From Panagrolaimus kolymaensis (Eukaryota > Nematoda > Chromadorea > Rhabditida > Panagrolaimidae), in NCBI GenBank assembly GCA_028622995.1, contig JAJQJQ010000002.1:9982001-10046000 (forward strand): a stretch of DNA of 64,000 nucleotides. The letters run 5' to 3'. The notes below the pieces were generated by a model. That model was not told the origin of the DNA and did not search any database. It worked only from the letters and a program-made list of their open reading frames with translations. The position numbers and the translations under genes were made by a program. Positions 39,430-50,500 of this stretch are shown in pieces (position 1 is the first letter of the stretch; each line of letters starts with the position of its first letter).

Positions 39430-40281
39430 ATGCGCTCAAAATTTGTTCATAAACCTTCACTTTCAAAAATCTTTGATTTTCCTCGAAGTCAAAGTTTTTC
39501 GCTTCCATCTTCAATTATTTTTTATATTTCCAAGAATCCAATCTCAGCTCAAAGCCTTCAAAAGCTTCAACAAACGTGCAAATATTTTTTTGCTAAAAAT
39601 AAAGTTATTATTGTTAATGATAAAGTGAATTTGTATCCCGGAAAAGATGGTTATTTTTTCTATCAAATAAAGAATCAAAAAGGAAAATATATCCGTTTTT
39701 ATTTCAATGAAATTAAATTTTGGTTGACCGAAAATCTAGTTTGTCAATATGGAATTCCAGAAAATATTTATCGATGCACTTTGGAAAGTTTTACTATTCA
39801 CAACCAAACTTTAAAATTTTCGGAACTCGATTTCTTGTTGAATGGCGCAAATATAAAAAGTTTGGATTTAAGGGAAGTGGATATTCGTGACGACGGAAAT
39901 GGAACTATAGTTTCTTGCGATAAAGTTCTTGCAAAAGTACCAAATATTGAATATTTTATTTATATTATCAAAAATGAAATATTTACAGCAGAAACTTTTG
40001 AAAAAATGAATTTATTGGAATTTCGTTCAAAGCTTTATCAATTTATGATAACGATTCCACGTCTTTCTCAAACTGAAGATCTAAAAGTTTTATGCAAATT
40101 TTTTAGAAAAAATATGGCCAATGATTCTCACATCCATATTGATTATGTAATGGCTAATTCAGATGATTATTTTCATACATTTAAAACTATGGTTAACGAA
40201 GACCTCCTTCCATGGATGAAAGAAAATAAGACAGTGATGTCTATTTTTTCTCAAAATCAAAATTTCACTTTCATTGGATAA
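39430..40281 (+). CDS. F-box-like (TCKYFF family) protein, single exon
   Basis: 283 aa, intact. Short start (MRSKFVHKPSLSKIFDFPRS), F-box-like segment at about 22-57 (SLPSSIIFYISKNPISA, LQKLQQTCKYFFAKNK). Then RFYFNEIKFWLTENLVCQYG, IYRCTLESFTIHNQTLKFSE, LLNGANIKSLDLREVDI, VLAKVPNIEYF and the C-terminal LKVLCKFFRKNM ... LLPWMKENK. With 36524 and 52932 it forms the SKIFDFP sub-branch and is its only intact member in the window, making it the reference for reading the stops in the other two. Function inferred as an SCF-type adaptor. Confidence 0.74.
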   Translation: MRSKFVHKPSLSKIFDFPRSQSFSLPSSIIFYISKNPISAQSLQKLQQTCKYFFAKNKVIIVNDKVNLYPGKDGYFFYQIKNQKGKYIRFYFNEIKFWLTENLVCQYGIPENIYRCTLESFTIHNQTLKFSELDFLLNGANIKSLDLREVDIRDDGNGTIVSCDKVLAKVPNIEYFIYIIKNEIFTAETFEKMNLLEFRSKLYQFMITIPRLSQTEDLKVLCKFFRKNMANDSHIHIDYVMANSDDYFHTFKTMVNEDLLPWMKENKTVMSIFSQNQNFTFIG

Positions 40282-40774
40282 AAACATTTAAAAAAACCAT
40301 CATCTTTGTTTTTTGTTGTGATTTGCTATTTTATTTTTTGCATTTTATTTGGTATTTTACTTTTTTGCATTTTTCCAAAACATTCAAACTATCTATAAAA
40401 AAAATGCAAACTAAGAAGAGAAGAAAAAAACAAAAACATTTAATCAAAAACGAGACATTTTCTTTGCTGATTTTAATTTCAAAAAAATAAAAAAGCAAAG
40501 ACCAAAAAAATAGTAAAATTTGCATGCAGAATTTTTTGAAGAAATCGATAGTCAAAACTTTAAATGTTATACAAATCATTAGCTTATTTTCCAATTCTAA
40601 ATCCGCAAAAAGTATGAAAAAGATAATTTTTAAGCATATTTAATCGCCTTAATGCTGAACAGCATGGAATGTATGAAATAGTGAAATAAAATGAGTTTTT
40701 TCTCACATTTTTTTTCCTTTTATCTTTCACACTTTTGATTGTGGTCTTTGCTTACTACTACTTTGGAAAGAAAA
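40282..40774. other. Intergenic region
   Basis: AT-rich with a partial module copy (CCAAAACATTCAAACT near 40376, ACATTTAATCAAAAACG near 40436), upstream of the CUB-like gene. No coding sequence. Confidence 0.4.
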
Positions 40775-43700
40775 ATGATTTTTCAAAATGTTTTGCTGCT
40801 ATTTTATTTTTTAATACAAAAATTAAATAGCAAAGAAATTTGCCCCTCAAATCATACAGTAGAACTCGATATTGGCGAAATATCATTTTTTGAAACACCT
40901 AATTTCCCTGAATTAATGTTTGATTTTTGTTCAATTAATTTCAAACTTAATACATCTAACATTATTTTGGTAAGTTTTTTTTTCACTTTTTAAAATAAAT
41001 TTTTAAATTTTCCGCTATATAGAAAACAAATTTTATTCTCGCTATATCAAATCCTTATGATGTTGGATTTGTTGATGGTTATCTATCAAAATATAAAAGT
41101 GTATTTGAAATTCATGAGAATGTTACCCAATATTTGTTTACAACAAACTTTCTTCAAACGTTTCAAGGCTTTGCATTTTTTGATGATTGGGGTGATTCTT
41201 GTGCTTTCGCATCTTTTAGCAGTATAGAACCATATCATTTTGAAGATGATTCACAAATTATATTTATTCGTAATAGTTATTATGATATTCCAAAATTTAA
41301 TCTTAATTGTAAATGGGTTTTCACCGGGCCCGAAGGATATGGATTTAAAATTGTATTTACAAATTTAAATATTTCTTCATTAGCAAATTTTATTGTTCTA
41401 AACAGCACTGAATATGTTATTACAAAGTTTGTCCTTTTAACGTCGCAATTATACGTAGCAAGGCACCCGATTATCGGGGTCTTAGATATCACGTAGCACA
41501 GGATTTTTGTGGGGATAGCACACCAAAATCTTAAAAATCTATTAGAAGAAAAATTTTGGATGTGGTACTTCGGAAAATTTTGGAATTTTTTGTTAAAAAA
41601 ACTAATCTGTGGACCATTTATTCCAAATGGATAACATAAAATCCAAAAAATTGTCGGGATACCGTGCCCACAGAAAATATGGAGTCGGAATACTTAGTTT
41701 TACATAAATTTTTAGCCAAAATCTTGTTAACACTTTTCAAGCTTATTATAATAATGACAATCATCTTAAAATATTATTTTTCAAAGATCATTTAAATTAT
41801 TCAAATATTTTTGAAGCTTATATAACCATAGTCAAAAAAGATCCAGTTTTTGTTAATATAGAATGTCCTCTAATAAATCTTGGAAATTACACTATTGTTT
41901 GGAGTAATATGAAAAATGATTCATATGGTTTTCCAAATAATGCAAAATGTTCATATAATTTATATGTTGAAAATGGAACCGAAATAATCGCAATAACTCT
42001 AATAGCTTTAGAAAAAAATGTGGATATTATAAAATATACGGATGAATTTGGTGAACAGCAATTAAATGAGAATACGGTTTTCAAAGCATATAAAAATGGC
42101 ACAACTAAACATTATAAATTTGAATTTAGTAGTGATGGAAGCATAGAGAATAGGGGTTTTAGTGTGCATTTTATTAAAATAAGTAAATTAGAATTTTTTT
42201 GTGAGAAATTTAAAGCAAACAATTAATTAAATTATTCCAGTTTGTGAATGTTCTGTGCCTATATTCAAAGTTGATTGTAATAAAACAAATTCATATCAGT
42301 TGATTAATGTTACCGATGTCGAAAATCATATTAATTATTACTGTAGCAATTTAAAATGTAATTATAAGGTAAGTATATATAAGCTTTCAATTTTATATCT
42401 TTAATATATATGACTTTTTAAATTAAAATAAATGGTTTTAGATTATTTCTGATTCATCCTGCATGAATAAATTAATAAATATTAAATTAGATTTTACAAC
42501 TAATAATCCTGAAATTCCTGATGATTTCAAAGTGATTTCTAATAATACCACGATACTTATATCAAGCGATATAAATGCAAAAATTTTATATGCATATCTT
42601 TCGCCTAATAATAGTAATATCTTTGAAGCTATTACATACGCTTCATCTAGAGTGAGACATTTGGATATTGAAATTTCTACTTTTGATAGTAAGCTTTATT
42701 ATTTTTATTCAAAAAATAAACTATTGTGTAATTTATAGTGCCAATAATTGATGCAACGATAACTTTAACTAAAAATAATCCCATTCAATCATATGATGTT
42801 AAATATATGAAACCAGGACATTTAATATTAATTGAATTAACACCTGATATTGTAATTTTTTTTTTTCTTGAGATAAGAGCATTTTAAATTTTGTTGTTGG
42901 GTTTTCAGATCGATAAAAATATTGAAATTTCTACAAATCTCATTGGAATGGAAAGGGTATTTGGATTTTATAATAATGAAATATTGGAAAGACAATTAAA
43001 TTTAAAAAATTGGTTTGTTCAATAAAAAAGAGGCTTTCTTTTAAACAAATATATTTATAATTCTTTAGTTTCTCTTCTTCAACTCAAAATCAATTTCAAT
43101 GTGATACACAAATAAATAAAATTGCTTTATTTCATAGTATCGATTCACAAATTTTATTTGGTTATTTGATATTTAAAATTTCTAATTGTTTGTTATTTGT
43201 TTTAAAATTCGGCAAAATGATAAATATTTAATTAATTTTTTAGACAAAATTGGCGGATGTCTTTTTAAAAAGAATGTTTTCTTTATTGGTGATCCATTAA
43301 TTTCAATTCCATCAATAGTGGGGGTTTCAAATAATATCCAACCTTGTCATATTTTTATTTTGGCAACCCCTGATGAAAATATTTGGATTGATAGAGTTTG
43401 GACCGCTTCGGTTTATAATACAGTGAAATTTTATGCTGGAAATGAAAATAAAAAATTGCTTATTGAATTCAAGTAAATAATCGCTTTTGCAAAAACATTT
43501 TTTTAAAATTTTTATAAGAAAAGTTTGGATTTTTTTAGTTCTTCATCATCAAAACAATGGAGAAATATAATTTTATATTCTCGAATTTACATAATTGAAA
43601 TTCCAATTTATACTTCAGTTAAAATCGATTATACATTTCCACAATTAGTAATTCCAGTATTTAATTTAACCCAAAATCAAAAAACGGCTATTGCGTCACC

Positions 43701-44044
43701 TGGATATGGCGAAGGATATGATTCCATGACTTTATGGTTGAGTCCTTTTGCAAAGTATTATTATCAAAAATATTCTTTAAAATTATTAGTGATGGATGTT
43801 TATAATTTAAATAATAGCTGGAATCTTTATTTTGTTGTTAATGAAAAACAATATAAGTATGTAACTTTTTTATTATTATAGTTTTTTGATTTAAAACAAA
43901 TTTTTCAGCATAACTCAAAATGGAAAAGTAATAATATTTCCTTCTAATGAAACTATTTATTTTTATACTGATACTAATTTGGATGTATATGATGGTTATG
44001 ATAATAGTTTATCAGGTTATTTGATATACTTGGGATTAATTTAA
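40775..44044 (+). CDS. Large secreted CUB-like protein, 11 exons
   Basis: Exons 40775-40969, 41023-41426, 41716-42182, 42241-42368, 42442-42688, 42739-42851, 42909-43012, 43069-43187, 43244-43472, 43539-43856 and 43909-44044; every phase joins and the product is 819 aa. The signal peptide is IFQNVLLLFYFLIQKLNS. The extracellular part is a string of CUB-like units: FFETPNFPELMFDFCSINF, CKWVFTGPEGYGFKIVFTNL, IPNNAKCSYNLYVENGTE-like segments, and AIASPGYGEGYDSMTLWL. All recall the SP-x-YP ... C-x-W cores of CUB domains but with irregular cysteines. Many Asn-x-Ser/Thr sites; no TM helix or GPI signal is evident. Nematode CUB-like proteins are often secreted from gut or epidermis in response to microbes. 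Splice models for exons 7-9 are the least certain (GTTTGT donors). Confidence 0.7.
41427..41715 (+). other. Unusually long and less AT-rich intron of the CUB-like gene
   Basis: At 289 bases this intron is longer than the gene's other introns (about 50-90) and contains GC-rich words (GGCACCCGATTATCGGGGTC, GTCGGGATACCGTGCCCACAG). It includes the palindrome ACCCGATTATCGGGGT at about 41466-41481. The donor GTTTGT is non-standard. It looks like an insertion now spliced out. Confidence 0.5.
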
Positions 44045-44224
44045 TAATTATAGAGTAAAGTAAAAAGAAACTTTCTTTTTTCTCCAAGAAATAATACAGT
44101 ACTTTTTAATTTTTGTTTAATTATATTTTATAATACAATTTTTTTTGTAAATAAAATTATTGAATGTCATAATTTATAATAAAACAATTCACTCAAGCAC
44201 ACAGGCGACACGAACAATATTACG

Positions 44225-44475
44225 CTACACTCTAATAATAATAGCTTCTTCGAATGCTTTCTTTCTTTTTGATTTTACTTTTTGATCATCTGGTAATGTC
44301 GATGCAATCATAACACCATAAACTGGATTTTCACGTAAAATTTCATCATTGTGGCCATGATAAGCAATAGATGCAGCTGCATGATTTTGACGTTGTTGCT
44401 GAGCTGCTTTTTTGTATAATAATTATAAAAAAGAAGATTTATGTAAAATTTCTTACATGTAATATTGAGTAGCAT
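44225..44475 (-). CDS. Possible small basic two-exon gene
   Basis: Exon 2 (44225-44406) carries a balanced reading frame, AQQQRQNHAAASIAYHGHND then EILRENPVYGVMIAS and DQKVKSKRKKAFEEAIIIRV-stop. Exon 1 (44457-44475) would supply MLLNIT, with a GTAAGA donor and matching phase, for 66 aa. The acceptor (aaaaaag) is weak. It could instead be the surviving end of a larger gene. Codon content and lack of Phe/Asn bias support a coding past; family not recognised. Confidence 0.4.
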
Positions 44476-45293
44476 TTTATTTTTGGGTACTTTTGTGCTT
44501 TTCTTCCAGGTTTCACACGTGATTTAGGATGTCAGGGTTCGATTGAAAAACAAGCTCTTCTACCTTTATATTGTACATGCTTTCAATTGTCCATTAATCT
44601 TTATTAGAATTTTTAATTGTCTTTCTTGTGCTTTCACATTCAATACATCGATATGAAATTATGTCCAAAGTCAATCATTCGTGCGCAATCGAGAATATTG
44701 ATTTTATTTGCGCTCAGTTGGTTGAGACTCTTTTCTATCTAAAAAAAGCAAAAAAAAATTTCAGGAAAGTCATTTTCTCATAAATATTAAATTTGTTTAA
44801 AAGAAAAAAATTATTAAATAAAATATTCAAAAAATCCTTGAAAATAAAAAAGCAACCATCGTTTGAACCATCGCATTTTTTCTTTTCTTCCCCGTTATTC
44901 GTAAACATAAACAAAAAAAAGCCATTTGATCGGTTCATTTTTCTCCATCTGCTAGCTTTGACCTAGCATTAAGACATTTATGTATATATAGGCCTTTGAG
45001 TGTTTGACATTTTCTTCTCTGTTTCCTTCTAAAAATAGTTATTCTTTGACTTTGGTTTTAGTATTTTTGGCGCTGTCGAAAAAAAGCTTTTTTATTGTTG
45101 CGCAAAAACATACTTTTTTTAACAAAACAAATCTTGAAGGAAAAACAAAAACAATTTCTATAAACAAAAAAATGTAGTTTATTGATTTTTAGATATTGGT
45201 GGCTTTTTGCCATTTTTATTAATTTTTTTTGACTTTAGATTTTGTCTACTTATTTGTTCGAACGGTTTTTTCTCAATCAAGTTTTCCACTAAA
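44476..45293. other. Intergenic region upstream of an F-box-like gene
   Basis: The last about 120 bases (45170-45290, ATTGATTTTTAGATATTGGTGG onward) recur at 62190-62310 in front of a truncated family member, so they are a duplicated leader or promoter. Rest unassigned. Confidence 0.45.
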
Positions 45294-46163
45294 ATGGTTT
45301 ATCCCAAATTTATTCACCCAAATCCTAAAACATTTAACATATATCATCGTCAATATTTTTCACTTCCATATGGTCTGATTTGTAATATCACTGAAAATCC
45401 TGCGTCAGCTGATGGACTTCAAAAGCTTCAAAAAACATGCAAATATTTTTTTGCTAAAAATAAAATTATTGTCGTTAATTATAAAATTGAGCATTGCAAT
45501 AACCAAAATTTATATTGTGAAATGGAAACAAAAAATGGAATAAAAAATTATGATTTTTGTTTTAATAATAGAATCAAATATTGGGAAAATAATTACTTTT
45601 CGATTTGGGATGTTCCTAAAAGTTTTATTAATTTAAACAACATTTATCGGTGGACTCTCAAGGAATTGACAATTATTGGTCAAACATTAAAATTATCTGA
45701 ATTTGATTTACTTACAAATGGCGGGAAAATTCAAGATTTATGGTTTTATTCGTCTAACGTTTACGGCGACGATGATCATGGGGCTTTGGTTTCATGCGAT
45801 CGAATTCTTGCGAAAGTTCCAAATATTCAAAAATTAAATTATGGATGTTCAAATGAATTGTGTACAACGGAAACATTGAAAAAATTAATTACAGTCAAAT
45901 TTAATTTTAAACTTAATTATTTTAGATTTCATTTTTTTATAATCTCAGCAGATGCAGATATTTCACTTTTATGCAAATTTATGAAAAGGCATTCAACAAA
46001 AAAAACATATTTTCGCTTTGAATTTCGAATGAATGATGGAAAAAAGTGGAAGAAAAAATTAATGGATATTATAAATAGGCAAAAATTTTTAGCATGGATT
46101 AAAGAAAAGAAAATTTCTGGAGAAATTTCTACAAATAATGGCAAAACTGTTCGATTTGGATGA
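45294..46163 (+). CDS. F-box-like (TCKYFF family) protein, single exon
   Basis: 289 aa from the ATG at 45294, chosen because VYPKFIHPNPKTFN aligns with the N-termini of paralogues; the frame is open a further 29 codons upstream but those are T-rich and match the non-coding leader of the relic at 62.2 kb. The F-box-like segment is SLPYGLICNITENPASA ... LQKLQKTCKYFFAKNK. Strands IYRWTLKELTIIGQTLKLSE (Trp replaces the usual Cys after Arg) and ILAKVPNIQKLNYG follow, then the C-terminal ADISLLCKFMKRH. Intact; an SCF-adaptor-like role is inferred. Confidence 0.7.
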   Translation: MVYPKFIHPNPKTFNIYHRQYFSLPYGLICNITENPASADGLQKLQKTCKYFFAKNKIIVVNYKIEHCNNQNLYCEMETKNGIKNYDFCFNNRIKYWENNYFSIWDVPKSFINLNNIYRWTLKELTIIGQTLKLSEFDLLTNGGKIQDLWFYSSNVYGDDDHGALVSCDRILAKVPNIQKLNYGCSNELCTTETLKKLITVKFNFKLNYFRFHFFIISADADISLLCKFMKRHSTKKTYFRFEFRMNDGKKWKKKLMDIINRQKFLAWIKEKKISGEISTNNGKTVRFG

Positions 46164-46942
46164 TTCAATTTTTAAAATATACATATGTTCAATGTCTAAG
46201 AAAATTATTTTTAATTTTTTCAAATTTTTTTTTGACCATTTTTCTATCCTTTTTTTATTTTTGCGCCTATGTCACCTTTTTTAATAAAACTATGAAATTA
46301 TATAAAAGTTTAAAAATGCATTTTAATTTTTTTTTAAAACCATTATTTGAAACAATACAATTGCCCCTTTCTTTCCCATCGTGTTGTTGTTGTTTACTCT
46401 TTTTTTTTTTGCACTTCTTTCAAAAGCACTGAAAAGAAAAACAACAACAACACAAAATGTTGAGAAATGTGGCCAGCACCAGTCTTTCGTGAATGAATAA
46501 ACAGATGAAGAAAAAAAGAAGGAGAATTTTGTTTTTTTAAAGCAAAGAAAAAGGGAGGAGTTTTTTTTGTCGCTGAGTGACTCGTGTTTGTCCATCTTTA
46601 TTTTGTTTTGTTTTGTTTTTGTGAAATATATTTCTTTCAACTTTTTTACTAATATTTTTTAATTAAAACAGAAACCCGACGTAAAAAAATTGAAATCTGC
46701 GTTTTGTAAGCTTTAATTTTCACTTTTTCTTAAATTTTAAAGATTTTCTTCATTTTTTGCTGCTTTTTTTGGTTTTTATGCAAAATAGTATTGCCGATTC
46801 CCGTTTCTGTTTTCGTTCTCATTTTCCCCTTTTTCTAAGATTTTAGTTCTCATTTGTTCCCAATGATTTTTTTTTTTGTTGCTTTATGCAAAATTTTATA
46901 TTCTATGTTAAAAGAAACAAATTTTTATAGACTAAAATCAAG
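46164..46942. other. Intergenic AT-rich region
   Basis: Poly-T runs, GTTTTGTTTTGTTTTG near 46600, AACAACAACAAC near 46440, no coding signal. A splice-acceptor-like TTTTTATAG occurs at 46922-46930 just before a small frame. Confidence 0.4.
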
Positions 46943-47059
46943 ATGGACAAAAGTGACAATCAAAATTTAAAGAAAAATCATGGCTCTACTAATGCCCAAA
47001 ATAAACAAGAAAAACATGAAAAAGAAGAAAAGAAAAAGGAAGAAAAAGACGATAAATAA
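46943..47059 (+). CDS. Possible 38-residue highly charged peptide
   Basis: The frame reads MDKSDNQNLKKNHGSTNAQN then a Lys/Glu-rich tail (KHEKEEKKKEEKDDK). It follows TTTTTATAG by 12 bases, a possible trans-splice acceptor. Composition is extreme and could arise in A-rich DNA, so coding status is doubtful. Confidence 0.28.
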   Translation: MDKSDNQNLKKNHGSTNAQNKQEKHEKEEKKKEEKDDK

Positions 47060-48296
47060 TCACCTTGGTCACTTCATTCTAACTAAACTTCTAAATATAA
47101 TGTGATTATGCAGTAAATTATTTATTTTCTTCAAATTTTTTTTCTGATTTAAATCTTTGGTAAATTTTATGAATTTGTTTTTTTTGGCATATAAACACAA
47201 ATAAATTTTGCTATTTTTGTTGTTTTAGAATCATAGTTACAAAATATTTTAACACAATAAATCCAAGAAAAAATCAAAAAACTAAATATGAAAATATGAG
47301 AAAAAAGTCATTCTAGAAATTCTGAGAGAAATAATGGAGTTTCTTTTAGTTTAAAAAAATAGATAAGCTATCTTTGAGAAAAAAATACTGCTACCTTGGA
47401 AGAAAATCAACCGATTTTTATTGCCCAAAAAATTTAGTTGCTTTGAATTTTTGAATATTTCTTACTATTTTTTTTCTTTTTTTTGAAATTAAATTGAAAA
47501 ACTTCGTTAAAAAAATATGGCTTACGAAAGTTAGGAAAGAATTTTTAAAGAGAAGAAAAAAACAGCGAAAAATGTAGTATTTCTTTTAATTAATTATCTT
47601 CACAAATATTGAAACCCCGAGCAAAGAATTAAAAAATAAAATATAAATTTATATTTTCTTTTTTGATCATGAAATTATGAAGTATAAATTAAAAAACAAT
47701 CGTTAATATTTATTGAAATTTAAAAAACCCAAAAATAAATACAGAAAAGCAATCGATTTTGATCGTTGTTGAACACAACAATAGGTCACTACATATGCGT
47801 TTTTTTGTTGTCGTTGTTTGTCCTATCGATTTAAAGAGCACGAAGCATAAAAAAAAGGTAAACACAAAAATGAAAGCAAAACAAAATAACAGCAAGCTTT
47901 TTTTTGCTTAAAAACTTTCAAACCATCAATGTTTTCGTTTTTTCTTTTTTTGTGTTTTGAATATTTTAAGTTTATCTTTTCTCATTTCTTTTTTTGCTAT
48001 TATTTTAAAGCTATAAGTTAATCTGGTCAATCGATGACGTACTACAAAATGCAATTACACGCACAATAAGAAGTAAAAAATATATTTTTTTGAAATTTTC
48101 AAAAAATTTGGATCTTAAAAATACAAAGTGCATTGGGAGGATTCTTCCCAAAAGTTGAGTAAAATTTTTTTTAAATAAATTAGTTCATCAATGAAGCGAA
48201 CTACGCAACAGACCATTTTTTTGAATTTTAATAATTAACTTGTGATAATAAATTCAAAGAGAAAGAAATAAATAAACTGAGACTAAACTATAATAT
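47060..48296. other. Long AT-rich gap
   Basis: Homopolymer-rich DNA with AATAAA near 47201 and 47265; no recognisable gene, repeat family or RNA. Confidence 0.45.
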
Positions 48297-48424
48297 TAAT
48301 TTTTTGTTTTGGATGCCGCTTTTTTTACCTTTCAAGGAAGCTTTATTTTTTTTTTATGTTTAATTTTTTGTTTTGGATGCCGCTTTTTTTACCTTTCAAG
48401 GAAGCTTTATTTTTTTTTTATGTT
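48297..48424 (+). repeat. Perfect tandem duplication of a 64-bp unit
   Basis: Two consecutive identical copies, 64 bases apart, each containing GTTTTGGATGCCGCTTTTTT, ACCTTTCAAGGAAGCTTTAT and a T10 run. No divergence is visible, so it is either very recent or an assembly artefact. The ACCTTTCAAGG core resembles the ACCTTNAAGGT motif of the array module. Confidence 0.85.
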
Positions 48425-49080
48425 TAAACTTTTTCAACAGCAGCCCAAATCCAAGAAATTAGGCAACAAATAAAAATAAATCCAAAACCAGAAAAAAAAA
48501 TGAAGTCGAAATTATAAAAGCGAGTAGCAAATGCCTGTGGTCAGTCACAAAAAAAAAAAAAACATATGCCTGGAAATAAGTGAGTTGTGTTTACTCAAAA
48601 GAAATCAGTTGTTTGTTGGCTTTCTTTTTTTCTGTCTCTTGGTTCAAAAGCTTTTGTTGCCGGAGAAAAAAATGTTTTTTTGCTTTAGTCAATCAAGTGA
48701 AATTATTTTTTATTCTTTTTAGTTTTACTTTTGAATATTTAATAAAAGCTATTTTTAAAATTAAGTTTTGTTTTAAAAAAAATTTTGGTTTTTATCTGGA
48801 AAGTCTTTATTAAAATACAATTTTCGATGGAACACTGAAGCTACTATAAAGATACATAACGGAAGTAAACGTTCCCACACAAATATCATTTGGACATGCT
48901 GGTAAATATAAAAACCACAAGTGCAGAAATCAAGATTCAGGAAATAACGCATGATCCCGCCGGCCGATGAATATGTACCAATAAAAATGAATGGACGTCC
49001 CATAAATAAAATAGATAATGGAATAAAACAAGGGCGCGAAATAAAACATTAACAGTTTTATCCCTTCTAATAGTTGTGCC
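48425..49080. other. Intergenic region with a possible gene relic
   Basis: On the minus strand 48820-49060 keeps an unusual, amino-acid-balanced frame (FYWYIFIGRRDHALFPES, LPACPNDICVGTFTSVMYLY) broken by one TGA. It may be a decayed membrane-protein exon. Not assignable to a family. Confidence 0.3.
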
Positions 49081-49205
49081 TCCAATTCCATCGTCGTTGA
49101 TAGTTAAATAAGTCAATTCCAGTCATGCTATTTTTTTGCCATTAATTAATTAAAAAATAGATTTTATTTAAACTTAATTTTTGATGAGCCAAATTTAAGC
49201 TTTAC
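49081..49205 (-). pseudogene. Partial duplicate of the adjacent F-box-like gene
   Basis: TCGTCGTTGATAGTTAAATAAGTCAATTC and the following GCCATTAATTAATTAAAAAA ... TTTTTGATGAGCCAAATTTA reproduce 49700-49805 with a few changes. The copy stops abruptly at 49205, where a transposon-end-like sequence begins. Confidence 0.7.
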
Positions 49206-49218
49206 AGGGTGTCCCAAG
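49205..49218. mobile_element. Transposon terminus-like sequence
   Basis: ACAGGGTGTCCCAA is the kind of terminus seen on many mariner-type DNA transposons and their derived MITEs. Only one end is seen; no partner inverted repeat or transposase frame is found nearby, so it is a solo relic. It sits at the edge of a partial gene duplication. Confidence 0.4.
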
Positions 49219-49335
49219 ATAAACTTTAGTTAACTCTTTAAACAAAATACACCGGTAAAAAGAAGTAAATAACTAACAATAAAAGATACTTTTTAAGGAA
49301 ACGGGTGTGAGATCAAACTTTGGAAAGACTTTTTC

Positions 49336-50202
49336 TCAAAGAATAGCAATTTCATGTTTCTTTCCATCCTCCCAAGTTTCAAGCATTTTATTAATAGCAT
49401 CTTGCAAAATAGGGACATATTCGTTATTTTCAGCGATACAAAAACCAATTTCAAAATTGCATGCTTCTTCCACAAAAATTGAAATATTTTGAATAAATTT
49501 GCATAAAAGTTTTACATCCGCTTTCAAATCCAAATTACAAATATAAATTTTAAAGTTTTTATAGTTCGAATTAAATTTCAATAAATTCATATTTTTGAAA
49601 GTTTGATTTGAAAATAATTCATTTTTGCAATCATAAAATAAATATGAAAGATTTGGTAATTTGGAAAGAATTTTATCTATGAAAGTTTTGTCTTCTATTT
49701 TATCGTCGGTTATGGTTAAATAAGACAATTCGAGCCATGCTTATTTTTCACCATTAATTAAAAAACATATTTCATTTAAACTTAGTTTTTGATGTGCCAA
49801 ATTTAAACTATACAAAGTGCATCGAAAAAAGTGTTTTGAAATTAAATTATTTATTGGATATTCTTGGTCTCGACATGAAAGACTCCAAATTGCCCAAAAT
49901 TTTATTTTCTTGGTAGAAAAATTCGTAAAATAATATTTATTTTCTTTTGAAAAATCATAAATAAATAAATCGTTTGCTTCTTGATAAATTCGTTGATTTG
50001 AAATAATTACAATTTTATTTTGCGAGAAAAAATATTTACAAGTTTTTTGAAGTTTTAAAAGTCCTTGAGCGGAGATCGGATTAAAAATAATATAAAAAAT
50101 TAAATTTGATGGAATAAAAAAATTTTGAGGAAATTGTGAATCAAAAGTCGCAGGATTTGGATGTAACATTTCTGATTTAAAACCAACTTTCTTCATTGAC
50201 AA
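49336..50202 (-). pseudogene. F-box-like family gene with one in-frame TAA
   Basis: Minus strand; MSMKKVGFKSEMLHPNPATF, then the F-box-like segment (IPSNLIFYIIFNPISAQG, LLKLQKTCKYFFSQNK), FRCTLYSLNLAHQKLSLNE and FLINGEK. TAA at 49741-49743 occupies the position of a conserved Ile (GKIKSL in paralogues). The frame continues unchanged after it (AWLELSYLTITDDK ... ILSKLPNLSYLFYD ... ADVKLLCKFIQN ... WEDGKKHEIAIL). As with the genes at 36524 and 52932, one stop is the only visible lesion. It is the only minus-strand member of the single-exon branch. Confidence 0.72.
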
Positions 50203-50500
50203 AATATTTTTATTATTAACTCAATGGAATGAATTTTAAAAACGTAAGCAAACAAAGAAATAAACAAGAAAAAAGCAAAATCCGTCATTATTGAACTTTA
50301 AAAAAAGAAAAGTGAAAACGCACGTATCTTCTCAAAGTGTATATTTTTGTTTGTCCGATCGATGCAAGAAGCAAAAAGATAAAAGAAAGCTAAATGGAAA
50401 AAAAGAGGAATAACAAAAAAAGCAAAAGTTAAAAATGCAAAAGTTGCATTTCTTTTTTAAACAAAACAAAAAAACGGTTAAAAAAAACTTTTGGAATGCT
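50203..50500. other. Intergenic spacer
   Basis: AT-rich DNA upstream of the minus-strand F-box-like gene and downstream of the next gene; nothing recognised. Confidence 0.4.

Noticed and set aside
46323..46640. 105-codon minus-strand frame
   Set aside because: Low-complexity, no homologue in the array, no splice signals.
48773..49003. 76-codon minus-strand frame with an interesting Gly/Tyr/Ile composition
   Set aside because: The neighbouring frame looks more coding-like but has an internal stop; neither could be tied to a family, so only mentioned as a possible relic.
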